Assembly (NCBI RefSeq): GCF_958979055.1
Contig: NC_084891.1
Span: 4,344,501 to 4,408,500 of the forward strand
Direction: 5' to 3'
From: Alnus glutinosa
Lineage: Eukaryota; Streptophyta; Magnoliopsida; Fagales; Betulaceae
Length of the DNA: 64,000 nt
The notes under the pieces were generated by a model. That model saw only the letters and a list, made by a program, of their open reading frames with translations. It did not search any database and had not been told where the DNA came from. Within the stretch, counting starts at the first letter, position 1. Each line of letters starts with the position of its first letter. A program made the translations under genes and the position numbers. Shown piece after piece: positions 11,408 to 24,007 of this stretch.

Positions 11408-11829
11408 AAGAGCATTCTTAGTAGACTCATTAAAATTGCTTTTTGGCTATTTTGGTAAGCCAATTTGTTAAAATAGTCCAAAATGAGTCTACAGTAGCCT
11501 CAAAAATTCGGTGAAAAAAAATTGGTGAGTGAATAGTATTCACCAACAATACTGAGCATTATTCACTCACTAAAACAATAAAAAAACTAATAAAATTTTC
11601 TCTTCCTTTGTTTTTTTGTTTTTATTCTTTATTTCTCTCTTATGCATCACACACAATCTCATTTTTGAAAAAGATTATTTAAATGGAATATTGATAGTAG
11701 ATAGCTAAAATAATGAGATTGTTAAAGGTGCTTTAAAAAACTTGATGGTTAAAATATATAGAAGAAAGCGATTTTTAAATATTTTGGATGGTAAAATTTA
11801 ACAAAACTAGCTACTAAGAATGTTGTAAT
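11408..11829. mobile_element. MITE with 15-bp terminal inverted repeats
   Basis: The left end AGAGCATTCTTAGTAG and the right end CTACTAAGAATGTTGT are inverted matches. The inner flanks also pair loosely (GGCTATTTTGGTAAG against GGATGGTAAAATTTAAC). It is about 420 bp with no coding capacity. The exact target-site duplication is unclear, so the superfamily is not assigned. Confidence 0.55.
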
Positions 11830-12114
11830 ATAATGGTCGCCATAGACAAAGTACCATGTTCTTCTTATTGAATAGACTTTTCTATTTTGCCCTTTTTCTT
11901 GGGGAAGAATGGACTTTTGTCAATTTCATATATTTTTCCATAAGAGCCAACATGTGGAGCCAACAACTCGAATTTACAGGGCTTTGCAAAAGCATACAAA
12001 ATATGGAATTTAGATTCCTAAATATTCAAAAATATTTTTTTAAAATTTTACCTTTCTTTCAATAAATAAACACCAATTAAGAACAAAATAAGATTCAAAA
12101 GTAATGGACTATTT

Positions 12115-12607
12115 ATGGCTGTAAAAGAAATGGGCTTTTGTTTTATGCCTGCACGTGTCCCTCATCAGCTAGCTAAAACCATGCTTTGGTTTTTGCTCCT
12201 CTCCACCTTCCTTAGTCAAGCTTCTTCAACCTCCCTCCTCGACCCTATCACCTTCTCTTTGACCTCATTCAACAACGGAAGTTGCAGAAATGGGGAGCTT
12301 ATTTGCATGGGTTCTGTGACTGCCGGCGATGGGTATTTGAGCATTACACCGGACCCACGACAAGGCAATTATTCGACCTCGCCATCTCTGCCACTGATCA
12401 TCAACAAGGTTGGCCGAGTTCTGTACGCCCACCCTGTGCTTGCATGGCCGGCGACTATCTCAACCACCTTCACCGTTAGGATTTCTGCCTTCCCGAATTC
12501 AACGGACTCCGGGGATGGGATGGCGTTTGTTTTCGCACAGGATCATAGTCCTTCACCTCCTGGTAGCTATGGCTCATACCTCGGACTCCTCAATACCTCA
12601 ACCGAAG
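12115..12607 (+). pseudogene. L-type lectin receptor kinase, exon 1 (signal peptide and first half of lectin domain)
   Basis: First of four coding pieces of one LecRK gene (others at 13970-14157, 24573-25110 and 39033-39868). Joining them without the Tat insertion gives a continuous 684-codon frame with consistent splice phases. This exon holds a hydrophobic signal peptide (MLWFLLLSTFL at residues 23-33) and the start of the legume-lectin beta-sandwich (DPITFSLTSFNN, later GDGMAFVFAQD). It ends in phase 1 at a GT donor at 12608. The frame opens at 12115, but in-frame ATGs at 12130, 12145 and 12181 could be the true start; 12181 gives the shortest clean signal peptide. Family role (known): plasma-membrane receptor with an extracellular lectin domain and a cytosolic Ser/Thr kinase, often in defence. 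It resembles the S.5-type LecRKs; this subgroup call is tentative. I call it a pseudogene because exon 2 is interrupted. Confidence 0.85.
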
Positions 12608-12882
12608 GTAAATTAAGTACTCTATGTCGGAACAAAAAAAATCTACTAATTGTTTTGTGTTCGATCATCGGATATATTATATATATATATATATAGAGCT
12701 GGCTCTTCGCTGAAAATACCAATCGCATATATTATATAAGAAAACAAAATGTCACGACTAAAAAAAAAGCGATATGATAATTAAATTTGCACTATATTTT
12801 AAAAGGTCTAGACAAAATTAGAGTTAAAGTTACTTTAAGTCACTTATTATATATATAATCTAGTTTTTGTATATACAGTGAG

Positions 12883-12931
<49 letters not shown>

Positions 12932-13969
12932 ACACTTGAAATATTTAATTTAAATAAGAGGTGAACGTTGAAAATAATATTCAAACTCAAGAGTATTTTG
13001 TTCAAATATCATGTTAAATCAGCACTTGTCTATTACGATTCCAAGTATTCTATATGACTTAAGTACGATCTTAATTAACCATGTTATATATAAGTTATTA
13101 GACACAATTTCCTTGCAAGTCGGTTTTCGATAATGAATTCTACTCAAGATTTGTATAATTTGGTATTAGACCAAACACCATGTCATGATGAGTTCGAGTA
13201 ATGGAAGGGGCAACCTATGAGATAGAGTAGGTTGTTGTGGGCGTTGGCTACGGAATGTGGTGATACGTTACAATCTGAAGTGTCTCACATGACTTAAATA
13301 TAATCTTAACTGTATGTATATATAAGCTCTTGGGTACCATTCATTTGCAAACCAATTTTCAATATTAAGTTCTACCCAATAATGCCATACATGTAAATGC
13401 AGTTATTGTCTATAATCACATCCGCAACCGAATTATGTGGTTATTGCCTATATCCACGATCACATTATGTGGTTATCACTTTTAGGTAATTTCATGTGCT
13501 TGCCTAGGTGTGTGGCTACTAATCGCAGGCAAAACCACACTGCTAACTTCCTATTAAGTAATGGGTCTCTTGGGTCTATTTTAGTTTTGAACCTTCTTTG
13601 AGTATATTTTAAACAATTTTGGACATTTTTTAAATATATATATATAAATAAATAAAATAAAAAATAAAAAAACACGGTCATGTTTTAGATGAAATCCTAC
13701 ACTTAAACGACGTCTTTTTTATGAATTTATTATATATATAAGGGTATGCAAATACGGTAATAATTACATCTACATACCCTAAAACCGTTAACCTTATCCT
13801 TATATGCAATAGTTGTTTTTGCTGCATTCGCATGCGGTTATACTGTTAATACTGTTAATAATCACTCTCTTGTACTGTTCTACTAATTATATTTAAGGTT
13901 TATATCATTATCCTAAAAAGCTTACTTTGATAAAAAATGAAAGAATTTAATATATTCTAACAAATGTAG
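12608..13969 (+). other. LecRK intron 1
   Basis: A GT donor at 12608 and an AG acceptor at 13968-13969 bound a 1362-bp intron. It contains a long (TA)n tract at about 12886-12927, a shorter one at 12676-12694, and diverged copies of an AT-rich dispersed sequence near 13040-13390. No gene inside. Confidence 0.7.
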
Positions 13970-14157
13970 GTAGCATATTTCAGCAACTAGCCATAGAGCT
14001 TGACACCTTCAAGAATGAAATCGACCCAGGCGGAAACCACATTGCCATTGACACAACGAGCATTACACATCCAGTTGCAGCAACGAGTCTTAACAACACC
14101 GGAATCGACCTCAAAAGTGGAAGAGATATCAAGCTTAGAATTGATTACAATGGTTGG
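13970..14157 (+). pseudogene. LecRK exon 2, left part (lectin domain) up to the Tat insertion
   Basis: It continues exon 1 in phase and encodes the classic legume-lectin metal- and sugar-site region: AIELDTFKNEID, then HIAIDTTSI and DLKSGRDIKLRIDYNGW. The last five bases, GTTGG (14153-14157), are the target-site duplication of the Tat element. The reading frame resumes at 24573 without loss of a base. No other lesion is seen in this piece. Confidence 0.92.
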
Positions 14158-14698
14158 TGTTGATGCAGATTCCGGCTGGTGACGTAAGCCCTGCTACAGG
14201 TGAGTGTGTCCGATTGACCTGCAAATACAAAGAACACACAGTGGGTTTCCCCAGTGGTCCTCCTCCGACGGCCAAGTTAGACGAGAATTTTTTAGAGAGA
14301 AAGAGATTGAATTTGAACTAGTATCTCCTTTAATACCTGGATTTTTTCTATTTATAGGTGGTTGCCCTTGAGGTTAGGTGGGAATATCCCGGCTTTTAGG
14401 GAACAGTGACTCCCTGTGCACAAACAGGTCCCAAGTACACTCTTGACAGCGATGGGCAGGTGGGCTCTTTAATGACAGAGCATGGCGATTCAGGAAATCC
14501 CGGATCTTGGGGGGTTCAGCCACCTAAACGATCTCCTTTATCTGTACTGTCATCATTATCACTTGTCGGTTATCGGAGTATCCGACAACTACCGGTCGGG
14601 CACTACTCTCGGGAAGGAGGTTTCGCCAGTAGTGATGCATCTGAGACCTACCGCTCGGAAAGAAACCTCCCCCTCTCGGGAAGGTTATTTTATCAACA
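14158..14698 (-). repeat. Left LTR of the Tat element (3' LTR of the element)
   Basis: 541 bp. Read on the minus strand it has a TATA box (TATAAATAG, about 14349-14357). It differs from the right LTR at about four positions (for example GATGCAGATT against GATGCTGATT). Confidence 0.95.
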
Positions 14699-15092
14699 GT
14701 TACCCCCCAAGTCTTTCGTCTCGTGCCCTGAGACGAGGGAGTTTTAAGCCTCCCCCTCTTTGTTTATATGGCAATCCCGACTACCGACACCGAGAGGCTG
14801 GGCGCCTCAGGCTCGTGGGATCGTGCTTACTGAGGAGGAAGGCGCGTCATAATTATTTTCGAATTTTGAATTTTGAATTTTTGGGCATTTACCGCCCCGC
14901 CGCCAGCATTTAAAGCTCCTGACGCGTCGACTGCTGTGTCCGGAATGGTAATTATTGCTGTCGCCTCGAAATCCAAACTAAATCTAATAACCGAGTCGAT
15001 TGGATTTCCGATTGTGGGAACTGTTTTTTCCACTATGGTCCGCTTGGGCTTCCAGGTTGCAGGTACCGGCAATCCCCGGTCACAGTGAGCCC

Positions 15093-15100
15093 TATAAAAG
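15093..15100 (+). promoter_or_regulatory. TATA box of the opposite-strand gene in the Tat element
   Basis: TATAAAAG in the context GAGCCCTATAAAAGCC lies about 110 bases before the ATG at 15209. It is on the strand opposite to gag-pol, so the Tat element seems to carry a second promoter of its own. Confidence 0.6.
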
Positions 15101-15208
15101 CCTCTCACTTTCCTCTATTTTCCATTTCACTTGTTGTCTCCGCTCTTTCTGCCTTTCTCCTCTTTGCTTCTCTTGTTCTCTCATCGGTGCACCAGACACC
15201 TCTCCAGT

Positions 15209-18200
15209 ATGCCTCGTAAGAGCAAAACCAGCGCCTCCTCGGTGTCCGTCCGGGCGGTCGCCGGGAACGTGGCCCGGCAACACGATGAGGTCGCTCCCGG
15301 GGCCCCCCCCATGGTGCTCATCCCTCTTGAGAACCGTCATATCTCAATTTTCTCCGTACAGAGCGAATGGATTTTACGCAGGAACTACGACATCGGCAAC
15401 TCGGTTCGCCTGCATTTCCAGAACCAATCGGCGTTGCGTATCTCGGGTGGCGTCGTTACCTTCTATGAGAGGATGTTCATGGCGGGTTTGAGACTCCCGT
15501 TTCCTGATATTGCCCGAGAATTATTGCTCTACTTGAAAGTTGCCCCGAGTCAGATTTTTCCGAACTCGTGGAGGTATCTCTTCGCGTCATTCATACTCTG
15601 GAGGACCGTGATCGGGTCTCGGATGTCGATTCCGCAGTTCATGAATGTGTACCGGCCGAGCATGGATGCCAAGGGGATTGTCAAGCTGCGGACCCGACAA
15701 GGCCCTTCATTTATTTTCCTGAAACCCATCTATTCGAATAACAAAGATTGGGAGAAGCAGGTTTTTCGGGTGTTCGGTGAGTGGGAATGCTCCTCGTCAA
15801 TGCAAATTGCAGACTCTCAAAGGATTAGCCGGGAATGGAGGGCCCTGGACGGTAACCTGGCGAACCCTCCCGAGATCTCGGATGTTGAACAGGAGGAGGT
15901 TGCTCGGATGGTCGACTTTTGTAACCGGCACCACAAAGTTGAAAATGATTTCGACACGATCGTCACTGCTAAGTCGTTGAACGATCACCTGGGCTACAAG
16001 ATCCCTGCGAATAAGGTCCCTCTAGATCAAGCCGGGAGGCCTAAGTTCACTAAAAGCAAGGCTCCAACGGTATCCATCCCGCCCGTCACTCAAGGAGGGG
16101 CTTCGCGGACTCGGGCCGAGGGCTCCCGGGCGGCAACGTATACCGCTTCCCCTCGTCGGGAAGAGAGGACGCAGGAAACTTCCCAGGCTCGGGGGCCCGA
16201 TGCCTCGATTGTTGCCGACACCGAGGCTCCCTTATTCCGAGAGGCCGGGGGAGTAGTGATAGAGATGGGCATACCGGATTCCCCTTCAGCGACAGGGGCC
16301 GATTCGTCCGAGGAAGCAAATGAGGACAGCCGAGAGGAGACACCGGATGTTGAGGTCCAAGGGGAGGCTGACCCGCCTGAGGTTCCCGACAGGAGTCCCA
16401 ACCCCGAGGCCCGTCCAGCCAGCGCCTCCTCGGTGTCTGTCCGCACTCGCAAGCGTGTCAGGACAAAGCGCAGGGCCGACAATCTTCAAGAAAGCGGAGC
16501 CCCTAAGAGACCTAACGTGGAAGAGGGGGACGACTTCTTACTCAATGAGATCTCCCTCGTAGCTCAAGACTTCGGACTCCCGGAGTTCACCTGGCGAGGT
16601 GAGCCCCTTTCTCCCCTAAGACCGGTCGGTGAGACCCGAGTGGGGAGTGGGGCCTCCAGGGGATCTCCGCCTACACCCGATGCCCCTACGTGCGGGGAGG
16701 GGGTTGCCGAGGCGCGCGAAGCCCCTTCCACTGGCGCCCAAGCGGAATACATTACCTCGGATGCCGAGGTTGATCCCCAAGGTGAGGGGTCTGAGCGATG
16801 CACGCCCCCTGGCCCGAGTGCAAATGCCGAGGTTGATCCCCAAGGTGAGGGGTCTGAGCGATGCACACCCCCTGGCCCGAGTGCAAATGCTGCTGCGGAC
16901 GGGATTTCGGAAGAAACTCCTGTCCCGAGTACTTCGGAGGCAGGGTTCGACTTCTTGGGCATCCGTCTGCTCGGCGATCCGCTGGAAGCGCTGGCCTCCG
17001 TTCTTCCCGACGGTCTTTTCCAAGACGTCGGTAGGACCACGCCTTTCAAGTTTGCTCAGGACATCGTTGAGTCCCAGATAGCGGTACCCTCTTCTTGTGT
17101 CTTTTCTTCTCTTTTCTTTTACTTGGCCGTTTCTAACTTCTTTCTTCGATCCAGGATTCACTCCGATCCGTAGCAGCATGGTCTAACTTCCTGGAACACA
17201 TGCGAGCCAATCCCGACATAGAAACCATTCTCCGTTCCCAGATCAGCTGACTCGAGCACACCGTAGTATCTCAAGACGAAACCATTGCCGGCTTGACCCA
17301 AGAACTGGCCGACTTGAAGGAAAGATACGCGGTTCTTCAGGCCAGGGCGAGAGTTCCCGAGGAGAGCACGGCCCGTGTTCCTGACTCTACCCCGGTGGCC
17401 GGGGGGGCGAGCGAGGTAGGTCCCAGCGTCAGTTTGGAGTGCCTTTCCAGGGAGCCGGTCCGCGCCCATTCCGAAGTGGAGCGCCTTTCCGGGGAGCTGA
17501 ATTCTATGAGGGACGAGAAGTTGATCCTTGTCGCGGACCTTAACTCGGCGATCCTCGCTAAGGAAGCCTTGGTCGTTGAGAAGGATGCAGCCTTGGCTGA
17601 GAGGGAGGCGGCTCTGGCCGCTAAAAGCGCCGCTCTTGCCGAGAAAGACGCAGCCCTAGCTCAAAGGGATGCGGCTCTTGTAGCGAAAAATGCGGCTTTT
17701 GTGGAGAGGGACGCAGCCTTAGCCGACAAGGACCAAGCCCTGAGCGATATCGGCCGAATATCAACCGAGAAAGCAAAGGTGTCAGAGGCCCTGGGGAAAG
17801 CCGTTTCTGAGAGAGAGCTTGCCGAGGCCGACAGGGATCAAGCCGTTGCCGAGAGAGAATCCGCTCTCGAGAAACTAGAGGGGACGGAAAGTCGGTACCA
17901 ACGAATCCGGAGGAAGTACCGTCATTACAAGGCCAGGGTTAGGAGACTGACCGAGCAGTTGTCTTTCGTCCCTTGGCTTCGGACTAAAGCCTGGGCATTC
18001 GGCTTTCACATCGGGTTTGAGAACTTTCGAGCTCTGGTCCTCCACTCGGATCGGCTGCAAGTGCCTTACGAGAGCGTGAGTTCCGACTTCTTGTCGCTCC
18101 CGAGTTCCTGTTATTCCAAGCTAATGGATCTCGGCATCGAGTACTTTCCCGACGTTGCTAACTGGAGCAAAGACGCTCCAAATCCAGAGGATGCTCCGGC

Positions 18201-18255
18201 TGGAGAACCCAGCCGGGATGATGACTCGGGGAATGACCCTCCCAGCGGCGTGTAG
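15209..18255 (+). pseudogene. Opposite-strand gene of the Tat element: gypsy-type transposon (Transposase_28-like) N-terminus plus coiled coil
   Basis: Two exons, 15209-17083 and 17155-18255, joined by a 71-bp GT-AG intron in phase 0 with a pyrimidine-rich 3' end; 992 codons in all including the stop. Residues about 95-210 resemble the family called 'putative gypsy type transposon' (PF04195): the stretch GLRLPFPDIARELLLYLK, then IFPNSWRYLFASF. A long acidic, proline-rich middle follows, with a 21-residue tandem duplication. The second exon is a strong coiled coil built of heptads such as AALAEKD, and ends in an acidic tail. One in-frame TGA at 17248-17250, probably a former CGA, makes this copy defective. 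The start at 15209 is chosen because it follows the TATA box; an upstream in-frame ATG at 15131 lies close to the expected transcription start. The function of such antisense ORFs in Tat elements is not known to me. Confidence 0.75.
16763..16888 (+). repeat. 63-bp tandem duplication in the opposite-strand gene
   Basis: Two adjacent 63-bp units starting GCCGAGGTTGATCCCCAAGG at 16763 and 16826, differing by about one base. The unit is a multiple of three, so the protein gains a second 21-residue copy of an acidic, glycine- and proline-rich segment. Confidence 0.9.
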
Positions 18256-18521
18256 GCGTGTGTGTTTTGTTTTGTATTACCTTCTTTTGAGCACATTGAA
18301 TTTATAGATTTTGAGATTGCTGAGAACAAAGAAGTTTCTTTCCTTTTATCTCTCTTTTGCATACCAGGGGTTGTTTTATGCCAAGTTACCCCCCTATCCG
18401 AGTGAGGGTAACCGAAAAGAAATTTTAACTTATTTCGCACGTAATTTTCTGCATCTCCAGACATTCTATTTAAAACATTTGTACTTATAAAAAGGAAAAC
18501 AAAAAGGGAATTCAACTGGAA

Positions 18522-19778
18522 TTACATGTAGTATTTCTTCAAGTGTTCTGCATTCCACGCCCTTGGGACAGGCTTGCCCTCCCTGGTCTCCAAGTGATAG
18601 GCTCCCCTGCTGTGGCATTTAACTACTCGGTACGGTCCCTCCCACTTGGCGTTGAACTTTCCTTCGACCGGATCCCTTGTCATTATGTTAAGCTTCCTCA
18701 GCACCCAATCCCCGACTTTGAACTTCCTGGGATCAACCGTCTTGTTGTAGTATCTGGCCACCTGAGCTCTATAAGCTTTGTGCACCGCCTGCGCATTGTC
18801 CCTTCGCTCCTGCAACAAGTCCAGACATGCGCTAATCCCCTCCTCGTTCTGGGTCGGATCGTAGTGTTGGACTCTGTGGCTCGGGGACCCAATCTCCACC
18901 GGTATCACTGCTTCGGTTCCGTATGCTAGTGAGAATGGGGTTTCTCCGGTCGGGGTTCTAGCCGTGGTGCGATATGACCATAGAACTTCAGGGACATACT
19001 CAACCCATAGTCCCTTTCGTCTATCCAACTTCTTCTTCAATGTGGCTAACAGGGTCTTGTTGGTAGCCTCCACCTGGCCATTCGACTTCGGGTACATAGG
19101 TGTTGAGTAATGGTTCTGGATACCGAGTTCGGTGCACCAACTACGGAACGGTTTCCCGTCGAACTGGGCTCCATTATCTGACACGATAGAATAAGGAATT
19201 CCGAACCGACAAATGACCGACCTCCAGAGGAAGTTTATAACATTGTTGGCGGTGACGGTTGCTAGGGCCTCAGCTTCCGCCCACTTTGTGAAGTAGTCGA
19301 CAGCCACCACCAAAAATCTCTTTTTCCCCTTCCCGCATGGCATCGGACCGACCAAGTCCACTCCCCACTTAGAGAACGGCCAAGGTGACAAGACCGACGT
19401 GAGCTTCTCGGGTGGGTTCTTCATTACCCGGGCAAACCGCTGGCATTTATCACAACTCCGGACGAACTCCATAGAGTCCCGCGTCATCGTGGGCCAATAA
19501 TACCCGGCTCTTACCGCCTTGATGGCCAACATTCTTCCCCCCGAGTGGTTCCCGCAGATTCCTTCATGAATTTCCCTTAGCACATAGTTGGCCTCCGGAG
19601 CCGAGAGGCACTTCAGTAGGGGGTGTGAGTATCCCCTCCTATACAGCATGTCATCCATCATTGTGTAGCGCGCAGCCCGCAGTTTCACTTTATGGGCCTG
19701 TTCTCTATGACTGGGTAGTTCCCCGCTTCTCAAGTATCTGATTACATCCGAGGCCCATTCGGGTTCCGGTTCCCTTTC
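18522..19778 (-). pseudogene. Tat element integrase
   Basis: The continuous frame runs from codon 19733 to TAA at 18522 after a TGA at 19779-19781 that separates it from RNase H. It has an HHCC zinc finger (H...H, then CDKCQRF), the catalytic D...D...E core (DLVGPMP, SDNGAQF, NGQVEATNK) and a C-terminal region ending HLKKYYM. The chromodomain found in chromoviruses is absent, consistent with the Tat clade. Known role: inserts element cDNA into the genome. Confidence 0.92.
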
Positions 19779-21748
19779 TCAGGCCACCAGCACCATACAT
19801 AGACTCTCGTCAATCGATGGGTTGAATTGAACCAGTACTTGCCGCTTCATTCTTGCGATTTCTTGGTCGGTCGCGGAACCAGCCCTAGCCAGCGCGTCCG
19901 CTTGAACATTTCTTTCGCGAGGGATCTTCGTGACCGTCATAGTTCTGAAACTAGATTGTAGGTCATGTACTTTTTCCAAGTATTTAGCCAGTCGGCCTCC
20001 TTGTGTGGCGAATTCTCCAGAGATCTGACCAACGACTACTTGTGAATCGCTCCGGATTTCGACATCGAGGGCCCCTACTTCCCGGGCGATTGCCAGGCCA
20101 GCCAGCACCGCTTCGTACTCCACCTCGTTATTGGTCGTGGCGAAGTCCAATTTGATGGCATATTGGAACTTCTGCTTCTGCGGGCTCTCCAGTATCACTC
20201 CCACACCGCTGTGTTGGCAATGAGAGGAGCCATCCACGTGAACTATCCATGGCGGACGCTGCACTGGGTCCTCGGGCTCTGGAGTATTGCAGAATTCAAG
20301 GAAGAAGTCGGCGAGTGCTTGGCCCTTGATCGCCGCTCGCGGATGGAACTCAATGTCGAATTGCCCGAGTTCCACTGCCCAGTTGACTAGCCTACCCGAC
20401 AGGTCCAGTTTCTGGAGGACCTTCTTCAAGGGGTACTCAGTTAGTACTCGGATGGCGTGCGCCTGGAAGTAAGGCCTCAGTTTCCGGGCGGACACGATCA
20501 GGGCAAATGCCAACTTTTCTATCCTTGGGTATCTCTCCTCCGCTCCGCGGAGTGCCCTGCTCGTGAAGTACACCGGCTTCTGCACACCCTTCTCTTCCCG
20601 GACGAGAGCTGAGGAGACCGCCGAGGGTGATACAGCCAAGTACATATAGAGGACCTCTCCTTCCACCGGTCGACTCAAGAGAGGGGGTTCATCAAATACT
20701 CCTTCAGATTCCCAAAGGCCTCGTCGCACTTCGCATCCCACACAAATGCCTTCTTCAGGATTTTGAAGAAAGGTAGGCACTTGTCGGTAGACCTTGAAAT
20801 GAATCGGTTCAAGGCCGCTATTCGTCCGGTCAGTTGTTGTAATTGTTTCGTGGTTCTCGGGGGTTGCATTTCCAGCACCGCACGGACTTTCTCGGGGTTC
20901 GCCTCTATGCCCCTCTGGGACACCAAATATCCCAGGAATTTACCGGACGAAACCCCGAAGGCACACTTAGCCGGGTTCAACTTCATTCGGTAACGCCTTA
21001 TCGTATCGAACGTCTCCTTCAGATCGGAGACGTGATCCAGAGCCTCTACGCTTTTCACGAGCATGTCATCAACGTACACTTCCACATTCCGGCCCATCTG
21101 CTTCTCAAACATCCTGTTCACCAACCTCTGGTAGGTAGCGCCCGCGTTCTTCAGCCCAAACGGCATCACCTTATAACAATATAGGCCCCGATCGGTAATG
21201 AAAGAGGTCTTCTCCTGATCTTCTTCCGCCATTTGTATTTGGTTGTATCCCGAGAACGCGTCCATAAAACTCAGGAGTTGGTGCCCAGAGGTTGAATCGA
21301 CAAGGAGGTCTATGCGGGGCAGTGGAAAGCTATCCTTCGGGCAGGCCTTGTTCAAGTCGGTGAAGTCCACGCACATTCTCCACTTGTTATTGGACTTCCT
21401 TACTAGCACAACATTGGCGAGCCACTCGGGATAGTCGACCTCTCGGACGAACCCTGCTGCCAACAACTTCGACACTTCATCAGCTACCGCCTGGTTTCTC
21501 TCGGGGGCGAAGGTCCTTCTCTTCTGCCTCACGGGTCTGAAGCTGGGATCCGCGTTCAGCCTGTGCACGATGATCGAGGGATCGATGCCGGGCATGTCTT
21601 CATGATTCCATGCGAAAACGTCTCTGTTTCCCTTGAGGAACAAGATTATCTCCTCCTTTAGTCTCTCGGGAAGTTGGGAGCCAATCTTCACTCTCTCACC
21701 CGGACCCCAGACTTCGAACTCTTCCAAGTCTTCTGTCGGTTCCAGGGA
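19779..21748 (-). pseudogene. Tat element reverse transcriptase, RNase H and second (archaeal-type) RNase H
   Basis: RT runs from about 21660 to 20930 with the palm motif YVDDMLV. A connection/RNase H region follows. A second RNase H starts near WIVHVDGSS at about 20250, with an acidic-residue pattern ending NVQADALARAG. The presence of two RNase H domains is a known trait of Tat elements. Breaks: one base is missing in a C-run near 20688, shifting the frame between RT and RNase H. TGA at 19779-19781 cuts the join to integrase. Two TAGs at 21749-21751 and 21758-21760 lie just upstream of RT. Confidence 0.92.
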
Positions 21749-21859
21749 CTATAATTGCTATTTCTCCTCTTCCGCTGTACATTCTGCATGGCCGGCCTTC
21801 AAGGTGGTAATATAGCACATGCGGGCAGCCCTCTGGTCTCCTCTGACCACACCGACTCC

Positions 21860-22564
21860 CTAGCTAGTCGGGAACTTCATGCACAGATGGGGGGTTGAGG
21901 TTACGGCCCCCAAATCATTCAAGGCTGGCCTCCCCAGGATAACGTTATAAGCCGACCGCCCTTCCACAACTAAGAATTTTACCATAACCGTTTTCTCCTT
22001 GGGGCTAGTTCCTGCCATAACCGGTAAGTCAATAGACCCGATCGGGAGGACCTGCTCCCCGGAAAAACCGACCAAGGGACCCTTCACCGGGACCAACTTC
22101 CCTTGTCCTATGCTCATCAACTCGAAGGCTGACTTATATATTATGTCGGCGGAACTTCCGGTGTCAACAAGGACCCTGTGTATCTTATGATTGGCAATGG
22201 CTAAAGTCACCACCAGAGCGTCCGAGTGAGGGAGCGAGACCCCAACAAAGTCCTCATTCGAGAAACCAATGAGCAAGTCCTCGTACTTCCTCATTTTCGG
22301 TGGTTTCTGGACCGAGTATATTTCGAACTCCTTCAGGTGCCTCGCATAAGCCTTACGCGCGGCACTTGAGTCACCTCCTCCTCCAAAACCGCCAGATATC
22401 GTATGAATCTCGCGGAGGTTTTCCCGACCAGGCAGTCGCGCTTGGCTCCTGCTTCTCTCTCGCCTGTCTCGGTCGGCCGGTCGGTAGTTAGGCTCTCTAT
22501 CACTGTCCCGGGGGCGCTCCGTCCTTTCCCTAGGCTCTTCCCGATATCTCTGCGGCTGGTTCCT
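21860..22564 (-). pseudogene. Tat element aspartic protease and gag-protease linker
   Basis: In the same frame as gag, after a TGA at 22565-22567. It begins with an Arg-rich linker and the conserved motif TISGGFGGGG, then the protease with active site VLVDTGSSADI near 22175 and a flap/psi-loop motif NVILGRP. TAG at 21860-21862 ends the open stretch. Known role: processing of the gag-pol polyprotein. Confidence 0.88.
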
Positions 22565-23965
22565 TCATTCCTCGGGCTGGGGGTTCCGATCAAACCCCGG
22601 CGGACCTCGTTGACCCACCAAGAAACAGACTAGCTTCCCGTTCCGGATAAACTTCTCGATTAAGGCCCGCAAGGACCTGCAATTCTCTGTGCTATGCCCC
22701 TTTGACTCGTGGAAAGCGCAATAGTGGTCCGCGGTCCTCGGGTGGGGGGTTCCCACTATCTCCGCAGGTTTCTCGTACATGGGATCCACTTTAATCGCCG
22801 CTAGGACCTCTTCGATGGGCGCGTTGAGGGGAGTCCAGTTGTAATCCTGGAATTTCTTCTTAACCCCGGGTTCCAATACCTCCTGCTTCTTGTGGAATTC
22901 CTTCTTCTTCTTCGACTTGTCCCCCTGATTAGAGGTTTGGCCGGTTGCTTTTCCGAGCAACGCTCGAAGAGTCTTTTCTTGGTTAATGAACTCCTCTGCC
23001 CTCTCCATGAACTCGTGCAAATAACGAGTCGGCTTTCGAGCGAGGTCAGCCATCAGCGGCCCATCTTTCCTGATTCCCTGATAGAGTGCCGAATGCACAA
23101 ACTCTTCGGTGAGGCTCTCGGTGGTGAGCCTTGCTTGGTTGAAGCGCTGGAGGAACTCCTTAAGGGACTCATCTCGCCCCTGTTGTATCGACATCAAGGT
23201 GCCTGCCGGCTTCTTTCTTACAACTCCCGCCATAAATTGAGTTACGAACATTTTTCCGAATTCGTCAAAGCTTTGTATGGACTTCGGGGGAAGCCTTCTA
23301 TACCAATCCCTGGCATTTCCCGACAAGGTCAGCGGGAAGGCGCGGCACGCCACCTCATCAGGGGTCCCCTGCAGCTCGAGGTGAGCGCGGTAGTTGTCCA
23401 AATGCTCCACCGAGTCCTCCTGCCCGGTGTAGGTCTTGATGTCGGGGACTTTAAACTTCTCGGGGAGGCGGAACGAGGCCACCCGGTCAGAGAAAGGGGA
23501 AGCCGACTTCTGGAGCAGATCTCTAACTCTAGATGTGCTCCCACCATGCTGGTGCTTCGCCGCTTCTGTCAGCAGGTCACACCTCTGCTCCAGCTTCTCA
23601 ATGATCTCCTTGAGCTTTTTGTCCATCCTTTTCGACGCCCTGTTCTTCCGGGGTTTTTGATCCACGACATTATGGTTCTTCTTTCTTTCCTTCCGTCCTC
23701 CCTAACTACTCGGTCGCATTTCCTCACCCTGCTCTTCTCCCTCGACAGGCTGCGGGGTTGCCGAGTTTGAGTCTTCCCCGTGGTGTTGCTGTAATTCGGC
23801 ATTCTTCTTCTCCAACTCGTACATCTCCTTTTCCATCTGAGCTATTCTCTCATTGAGGATCTCCAGTGTGGGAGACGGCCTTGAGGAAGACTCTCCCCCC
23901 TCCGGGCGCTCTCTCATCCGGTCCCCCCACGGGCCCCTCAGTGCTTCCGACCTTGTAGTCACCAT
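22565..23965 (-). pseudogene. Tat element gag
   Basis: The likely start is the ATG at 23963-23965 (MVTTRSEAL). It has an N-terminal coiled coil (about 23880-23770), then the retrotransposon gag core with YTGQEDSVEHLDNYRAHL and DWYRRLPP. A zinc-finger-like stretch CAFHESKGHSTENC follows near 22700. An in-frame TAG at 23702-23704 and a TGA at 22565-22567 interrupt it; both fit C-to-T changes in CAG or CGA codons. Known role: capsid and RNA packaging. Confidence 0.9.
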
Positions 23966-24007
23966 TCCAGATTCGCAAGCAAGCTTTGCCAGAGCAAAGA
24001 GCGGTTT

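Noticed and set aside
14406-14747. Open frames in the Tat LTRs (also 24275-24652 and 24351-25142)
   Set aside because: They run through LTR sequence; the real gene content at 24573-25110 is the LecRK exon, whose true frame crosses the LTR boundary only by chance.
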